From Elusimicrobia bacterium GWD2_63_28 (GTDB taxonomy: Bacteria > Elusimicrobiota > Elusimicrobia > Elusimicrobiales > UBA9959), in NCBI GenBank assembly GCA_001799895.1, contig MGUI01000048.1, positions 1 to 34,970 of the forward strand: DNA of 34,970 nt, in the 5' to 3' direction. Of this stretch, positions 31,519 through 34,970 are shown one piece after another. Numbering within the stretch: the stretch's first letter is position 1; the number at the start of each line of letters is the position of its first letter. A program made the translations under genes and the position numbers. The notes under the pieces were generated by a model. It searched no databases, was not told the DNA's origin, and was given only the letters and a program-made list of their open reading frames with translations.

Positions 31519-31665
31519 TATATTTTCCCTTTGCTCCACAGACAAAAAAAAGAGAAACGAAATACATTCGTTTCCCCTGGTGACGCCGGTTATGGCCGGT
31601 CGGTGGATGCTCCCCCGCCTATCCGGGGGATTACAAGGGTACTGCGAATACTAGTCTACATTATA
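31519..31665 (-). promoter_or_regulatory. Structured 5' leader with internal terminator (candidate attenuator or small RNA)
   Basis: A TATAAT (31660-31665, minus strand) starts a leader of about 135 nt. In transcript order it has a 7-bp hairpin UCCCCCG-GAUAGG-CGGGGGA (31611-31630), a short CCGG/CCGG fold with two ACCGGC direct repeats (about 31584-31600), and then an intrinsic terminator. The gene starts 26 nt after the terminator. An AGGGGA segment (about 31574-31579) can also pair with the CCCCC arm, so alternative folds exist. I compared it from memory with common riboswitch motifs and saw no match. The -35 element is weak. Confidence 0.45.
31544..31574 (-). terminator. Intrinsic terminator inside the leader of the secreted unknown gene
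   Basis: Stem GAAACGAA/TTCGTTTC (31554-31561 with 31567-31574), 5-nt loop, followed on the minus strand by TCTTTTTTTT (complement of 31544-31553). It lies before, not after, the gene starting at 31518. Either it ends a small RNA or it regulates the gene by attenuation. Confidence 0.8.
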
Positions 31666-31754
31666 CTTGACGAAAAGCAATAGGTACAGAAGGCCCAAAG
31701 CCGGAAACTAATAAGGCCTATTCCCGCCTGGGCCCTTTGGCCCGCGGGTTCCCC
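31666..31754. other. Intergenic segment between the divergent leader and the efflux promoter
   Basis: No gene is seen. The stretch has a 5-bp GGGCC/GGCCC hairpin at 31730-31743 and an isolated CCGCCTGGGC string; neither gives a supportable assignment. Confidence 0.3.
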
Positions 31755-31784
31755 TTGACCGGGCCCGGCGCGGTCTGGTATAAT
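31755..31784 (+). promoter_or_regulatory. Sigma-70-type promoter of the efflux operon
   Basis: TTGACC (31755-31760) and TATAAT (31779-31784) are 18 bp apart. The expected transcription start lies about 20 bp before the ATG at 31811. The palindrome at 31789-31802 covers the start region. Confidence 0.75.
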
Positions 31785-31788
31785 TTAT

Positions 31789-31802
31789 TTACCGGTAGGT
31801 AA
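31789..31802 (+). promoter_or_regulatory. Candidate TetR-family operator
   Basis: TTACCGGTAGGTAA: half-sites TTACC and GGTAA around GGTA, with TACCGGTA as an 8-bp palindrome inside. It starts five bases after the -10 box and overlaps the probable transcription start and the ribosome site (AGGTAAG). Binding of the TetR domain encoded by the next gene would block its own operon; this is inferred from position and symmetry. Confidence 0.65.
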
Positions 31803-31810
31803 GTTTTCTT

Positions 31811-33697
31811 ATGAAACCACAACAAGAACCCAAAATAAAAAAAGGCGACAGGACCCGCCAGCGCATACTGGAGACGGCTTCCGCCCTGATGGCCGAGAGC
31901 GGCCCCGACGCGGTCTCGATGCGCGAGATCTCGGCCAAGCTCAAGATCACCAAGCCCGTGCTCTACTACTACTTTAAGAACAAGGACGAGCTCATCAAGG
32001 CCTCCTTCATGGAGGGGACCAAGCATTTTGACGAGCTGCTCGCAGAAATACAGGACCCGGCGCTGTCCCTCGAAGTCAAGCTCGAGCGCGTCTTCGCCAA
32101 CCACCTGGACTTTATCCGGCGCTACCCCGACATGCCCAAGTGCGCGCTGAAGATCATGACCTCCCCCTCGGCCTCCGTCCTCAGCGGGATGGCGCGGGAA
32201 CTGAAACAGCGCAACAGGGCGGCTATGCGCGCCATGATGGAAGCCTCCGCCAGCAAGGAGCGCCTCTCCAGGGCGGGCATTGAGGGCATCCTGCACATGA
32301 TCAGCGCCGTCATCGGTTATTTCATGATAGAGGCGCGGGAAAACGGCGTGGCCAGCCTCGACAAAGGCCTGCCCGGCCGCCTCTCGAAGCTGCTCTGCGC
32401 CGGGGCGCGCGGGCTAAAAACTCTGGCCGCCGGCCTGGCTATGGCCGGCCTGCTGGCCTCCCCCGCCGCCGCCGCCCCGCTCGACCTGACGGTGGACGGC
32501 GCGGTGAGCGCCGCCCTACGCAACAACGCCACGGTGCTCAACGCCGAAAGCGCCCGCGGCATATATAAGGAAAAGGTCACCGAATACTGGGGCACGGTGT
32601 TTCCCCAGCTGAGCGCCTCCATGGCGTATACGAACTACCTGAGCAAGCCGAACGCCGGACTGCTGGGACCCAAGACGGACAATGTCTACACCGGCTCCCT
32701 GGACCTCAACCAGGTGATCTGGGCCGGCGGCAAGGTAGCCAACGCCATAAAGATGGCCGGCATCTACTCCGACGCCAGCGACGAGCAGTACAAGACCGCC
32801 CGCAACGGCATAGCCAAGGCCGTGAAGCAGCTTTATTATTCAGTGCTGATGGCCCGGGCCATGACGGAGATACAGGGCGAAACCCTGGACCTGGCCAAAC
32901 AGCATTTAGGCACGATAGAGAGCCAGTACAAGCAGGGCGTGGCCAGCGACCTGGCCGTGCTGCGCCAGCGGGTGGAGGTTTCCAACTCCGAGCCCGCGCT
33001 CACCAAGGCGCAGAACCTCTACGAGCTGGGCCTGACCGAACTGAAGAACCTGCTCGGCCTGGACCCGGAAGCGGACCTCCTGCTTTCAGGCGGCCTCGAC
33101 TGCGCCCTCGGCGTCCCCGCCGAAGCTGTCACGCTTTACGCCAGGGCCCTGGCCGCCCGGCCGGAATACAAGAACCAGAAGCAGCAGCTGGAGCTTTACA
33201 CCAGGATGGTCAAGATCGAGCGCGCCGCCCACCTGCCCTACCTGGGCGCTTACGCCTCCCGGCAGTACTACGGCGCCACTAACGACGCCTTTCCCTCCGG
33301 GGACGAGCGTACCTGGAGCACCGTGGCCGGCCTGCGGCTGGCCGTGCCGCTGTTCGCCGGCGGCTCCACCAGCTCCAAAGTGCGGCAGGCCGAACTGCAG
33401 TCGGACATAGCCCGCAACAACCTGGCCGAGCTGGAGCGCAGGATCAAAATAGAAGTCAAAAAGGCCTGGCTGGGCGGCAGGGAAGCCTCCCAGCGCCTGG
33501 CCTCGCAGGGCACCGCGGTGGCGCAGGCCCGCAAGGCGCTGGAAGCCACCGAGGTCCGGTTCAGGAACGGTCTGGCCAGCCAGCTGGACCTCAACGACGC
33601 GACCCTGGCGCTCAACAGGTCGCAGACTCTTTATACCCAGGCCAGGCACGACGTCTGCTCCGCCGACGCCGAGCTGAAATGGGCCGTGGGAGAATAA
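31811..33697 (+). CDS. TetR repressor fused in frame to a TolC-like outer-membrane efflux protein
   Basis: 628 residues. Residues 1-200 are a TetR/AcrR regulator: helix-turn-helix at about 18-65 (RQRILETASALMAESG, VSMREISAKLKITKPVLYYYF), then a helical ligand domain. Residues 201-222 (GLKTLAAGLAMAGLLASPAAAA) look exactly like a signal peptide with an AxA cut. Residues 223-628 are a TolC-family channel (LTVDGAVSAALRNNATVLNAESA, then two coiled-coil repeats, with LRLAVPLFAGGSTSSKVRQAE and a final FRNGLASQLDLNDATLALN). Normally these are separate genes. No stop lies between them and no convincing internal start is seen, except ATG at codon 211 in the middle of the signal. The adaptor and RND permease genes follow. 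Confidence 0.85.
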   Translation: MKPQQEPKIKKGDRTRQRILETASALMAESGPDAVSMREISAKLKITKPVLYYYFKNKDELIKASFMEGTKHFDELLAEIQDPALSLEVKLERVFANHLDFIRRYPDMPKCALKIMTSPSASVLSGMARELKQRNRAAMRAMMEASASKERLSRAGIEGILHMISAVIGYFMIEARENGVASLDKGLPGRLSKLLCAGARGLKTLAAGLAMAGLLASPAAAAPLDLTVDGAVSAALRNNATVLNAESARGIYKEKVTEYWGTVFPQLSASMAYTNYLSKPNAGLLGPKTDNVYTGSLDLNQVIWAGGKVANAIKMAGIYSDASDEQYKTARNGIAKAVKQLYYSVLMARAMTEIQGETLDLAKQHLGTIESQYKQGVASDLAVLRQRVEVSNSEPALTKAQNLYELGLTELKNLLGLDPEADLLLSGGLDCALGVPAEAVTLYARALAARPEYKNQKQQLELYTRMVKIERAAHLPYLGAYASRQYYGATNDAFPSGDERTWSTVAGLRLAVPLFAGGSTSSKVRQAELQSDIARNNLAELERRIKIEVKKAWLGGREASQRLASQGTAVAQARKALEATEVRFRNGLASQLDLNDATLALNRSQTLYTQARHDVCSADAELKWAVGE

Positions 33698-33716
33698 GAA
33701 GGCTCACAGGAAATTT

Positions 33717-34607
33717 ATGAAAAACCTCAACTCTAAGATCTTCATTCTCACGCTCGCGGCCGCGGCGGCGCTCTCCGCCGGGTGCCGCAACAAGGAAGCC
33801 GAGGCCCTCAACAACCTAGAAAAGGACCGCTTCCTGGTCAAGACCGAAAAGGCGCAGGTCCGCAGCCTGGAGGAATACATACTCCTCACCGGCTCGGTCA
33901 AGGCCATGGACGAAGCCACCCTTTTCCCCCGCGCCTCCGGCAAGCTGCTGCGCAACGTGCTGAAGGAAGGCGATTCCGTGAAGAAGGACGAGACCGTGGC
34001 GCTGATAGAGCGCGACGAGCCCGGCGTGGTTTACGAACCCGCCCCGGTGCCCTCCACGCTGACCGGCGTGATAGGCCGCGTCTACCAGGACGTGGGCGCC
34101 AACGTGACGCCGCAGACCCCGATAGCCATGGTGGTCAACCAGGGCATGGTCCGCGTGGCCGTGGACGTGCCGGAGAAATACGTCGGCAAGGTCTTCAAGG
34201 ACCAGCGCGCCCGCGTCAAGGTGGACGCCTTCCCGGACAGGTATTTTTCGGGCTCCGTCTACCGCGTCAGCCCCGTGGTGGATTCCCGCTCGCGCAACAC
34301 CATGGTGGAAGTGCTGGTGGACAACCTGGACGGCCACCTCAAATCCGGCATGTTCGCCGAGGTGCGGCTGATAGTGGCCTCGCGCGGCTCGGCGCTGTCC
34401 GTGCCCGCCGGCGCCGTGGTCAGCCAGGACGGCGGGGATTTCGTCTTCGTGCCCGTTGAGGGCAGCCTGGCCTCGCGCCTGCCCGTCAAGACGGGCATCA
34501 AGACCACCGAGTTCACGCAGGTCTCGGGGGTAAAGGAAGGCGCGGACATTATCACCTTCGGCCTCTACGGCCTCAAGGACGGCAGCAAGATAAAGGTGGC
34601 TAACTGA
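33717..34607 (+). CDS. RND efflux periplasmic adaptor lipoprotein without alpha-hairpin
   Basis: 296 residues. A lipobox LSAGC puts the lipidated cysteine at position 23. The membrane-fusion protein layout is present: a lipoyl-type domain whose two halves are GKLLRNVLKEGDSVKKDETVA and STLTGVIGRVYQDVGANVTP, a beta-barrel domain (VRVAVDVPEKYVGKV, VDAFPDRYFSGSVYRVSPVVD), and a membrane-proximal domain (SVPAGAVV, VKTGIKTTEFTQVSGVKEGADI). The two lipoyl halves are joined by only about 15 residues, so the long helical hairpin that touches TolC in AcrA-type proteins is missing. It starts 20 bp after the fusion gene, with AGGAAA before the ATG. Confidence 0.9.
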   Translation: MKNLNSKIFILTLAAAAALSAGCRNKEAEALNNLEKDRFLVKTEKAQVRSLEEYILLTGSVKAMDEATLFPRASGKLLRNVLKEGDSVKKDETVALIERDEPGVVYEPAPVPSTLTGVIGRVYQDVGANVTPQTPIAMVVNQGMVRVAVDVPEKYVGKVFKDQRARVKVDAFPDRYFSGSVYRVSPVVDSRSRNTMVEVLVDNLDGHLKSGMFAEVRLIVASRGSALSVPAGAVVSQDGGDFVFVPVEGSLASRLPVKTGIKTTEFTQVSGVKEGADIITFGLYGLKDGSKIKVAN

Positions 34608-34627
34608 GCGCCGCCCGGGCCACTCCT

Positions 34628-34970
34628 ATGAAAATCACCGAGATCTCGATCAATAAGCCCATCTTCACCACCATGATGATCACCACCCTGGTGGTGCTGG
34701 GCGCGGCGGCCTACCTGCGCCTCGGCATCGACCTGATGCCCAACGTGGAGTTTCCCTACGTGATGGTGCAGACCTCCCTGCGCGGCGCCGGCCCCGAGGA
34801 GATAGAGTCCTCCGTCACCAAGCCCCTCGAAGAAGCGGTCAACACCATCTCCGGCATCGAGGACATCAACTCCACCAGCTTCGAGGGCCTCTCCCTGGTG
34901 ATGATCAAGTTCGTGCTGGAGAAGAACGGCGACATCGCCGCGCAGGAAGTGCGCGACAAGGTGAACTCCG
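34628..34970 (+). CDS. RND efflux permease (partial, cut by window end)
   Basis: The first 114 codons are seen. TM1 (about 13-32) is followed by LGIDLMPNVEFPYVMVQTSLRGAGPEEIESSVTKPLEEAV, the typical start of the AcrB/HAE family porter domain, and then GIEDINSTSFEGLSLVMIKF. It should export drugs, lipids or other hydrophobic compounds using the proton gradient; the exact subfamily cannot be told. It starts 20 bp after the adaptor stop, without a clear Shine-Dalgarno, so translational coupling is likely. Confidence 0.95.
   Translation, partial: MKITEISINKPIFTTMMITTLVVLGAAAYLRLGIDLMPNVEFPYVMVQTSLRGAGPEEIESSVTKPLEEAVNTISGIEDINSTSFEGLSLVMIKFVLEKNGDIAAQEVRDKVNS

Noticed and set aside
31575..31640. 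c-di-GMP (GEMM) or other known riboswitch in the structured leader
   Set aside because: None of the conserved strings of GEMM-I, TPP, cobalamin, glycine, SAM, fluoride or yybP-ykoY aptamers that I remember is present.
31724..31733. CCGCCTGGGC string like the 3' half of the ZTP (pfl) riboswitch
   Set aside because: The upstream half of the motif is absent and the downstream operon is an efflux pump, so it is probably chance in GC-rich DNA.
1..34970. tRNA, rRNA, CRISPR array, IS transposase or prophage genes
   Set aside because: Intergenic spaces are short and were read on both strands; none of these features was found.

Overview
The window is a GC-rich stretch of a Gram-negative bacterial chromosome. 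Almost every gene lies on the minus strand; only the last 3.2 kb is on the plus strand. PorV/UPF0164-type outer-membrane barrels beside a protein with many FlgD-type Ig repeats, a Tad pilus locus with unusual domain fusions, many two-component genes and UPF0164-like architectures suggest Elusimicrobiota or a related non-proteobacterial diderm lineage. This is inferred from gene content only; there is no rRNA or other taxonomic marker gene apart from tsaD.

Layout. (1) 1-6770: a signalling block in minus-strand order. It holds a membrane HAMP/PAS sensor without a kinase domain, a small two-TM membrane protein, an OmpR-like regulator whose receiver has lost its phosphorylation residues, a CheY-like receiver, a secreted thioredoxin-fold protein, a complete dCache/HAMP histidine kinase, and the start of a second response regulator cut by the window edge. 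(2) 6925-15643: a Tad (Flp) pilus operon. In transcription order it has two small Flp-type pilins (the 57-residue one is easily missed), a TadE-like pseudopilin, CpaB, a very short secretin, a TadZ-TadA fusion, TadB with a signal peptide and about 200 extra residues, TadC, and a TPR protein. (3) 15653-25963: envelope genes on the same strand, namely a PorV-like barrel, a 1077-residue FlgD-repeat protein, a coiled-coil/TM/propeller protein, a barrel/coiled-coil protein, a GAF-GGDEF diguanylate cyclase and a solute-binding-fold protein without a signal peptide. (4) 25992-26084: a perfect 28-bp inverted repeat. (5) 26097-31518: tsaD, a C-terminal processing protease, an EnvC-like amidase activator, FtsX, and a secreted protein of unknown function behind a structured leader with its own terminator. 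(6) 31755-34970, plus strand: an RND efflux operon whose first ORF fuses a TetR repressor in frame to a TolC-like outer-membrane protein, followed by a hairpin-less adaptor lipoprotein and the start of an RND permease.

How the parts may work together (inference): regions 2 and 3 look like one large surface programme of pilus, outer-membrane barrels, a repeat-rich surface protein and c-di-GMP synthesis, with the region 1 signalling genes nearby. Region 5 is a cell-division and peptidoglycan-remodelling set (FtsX-EnvC-Ctp), although ftsE is absent from the window. Region 6 is an efflux pump probably controlled by its own repressor through a palindrome just downstream of the promoter. No tRNA, rRNA, CRISPR array, transposase or phage gene was seen.
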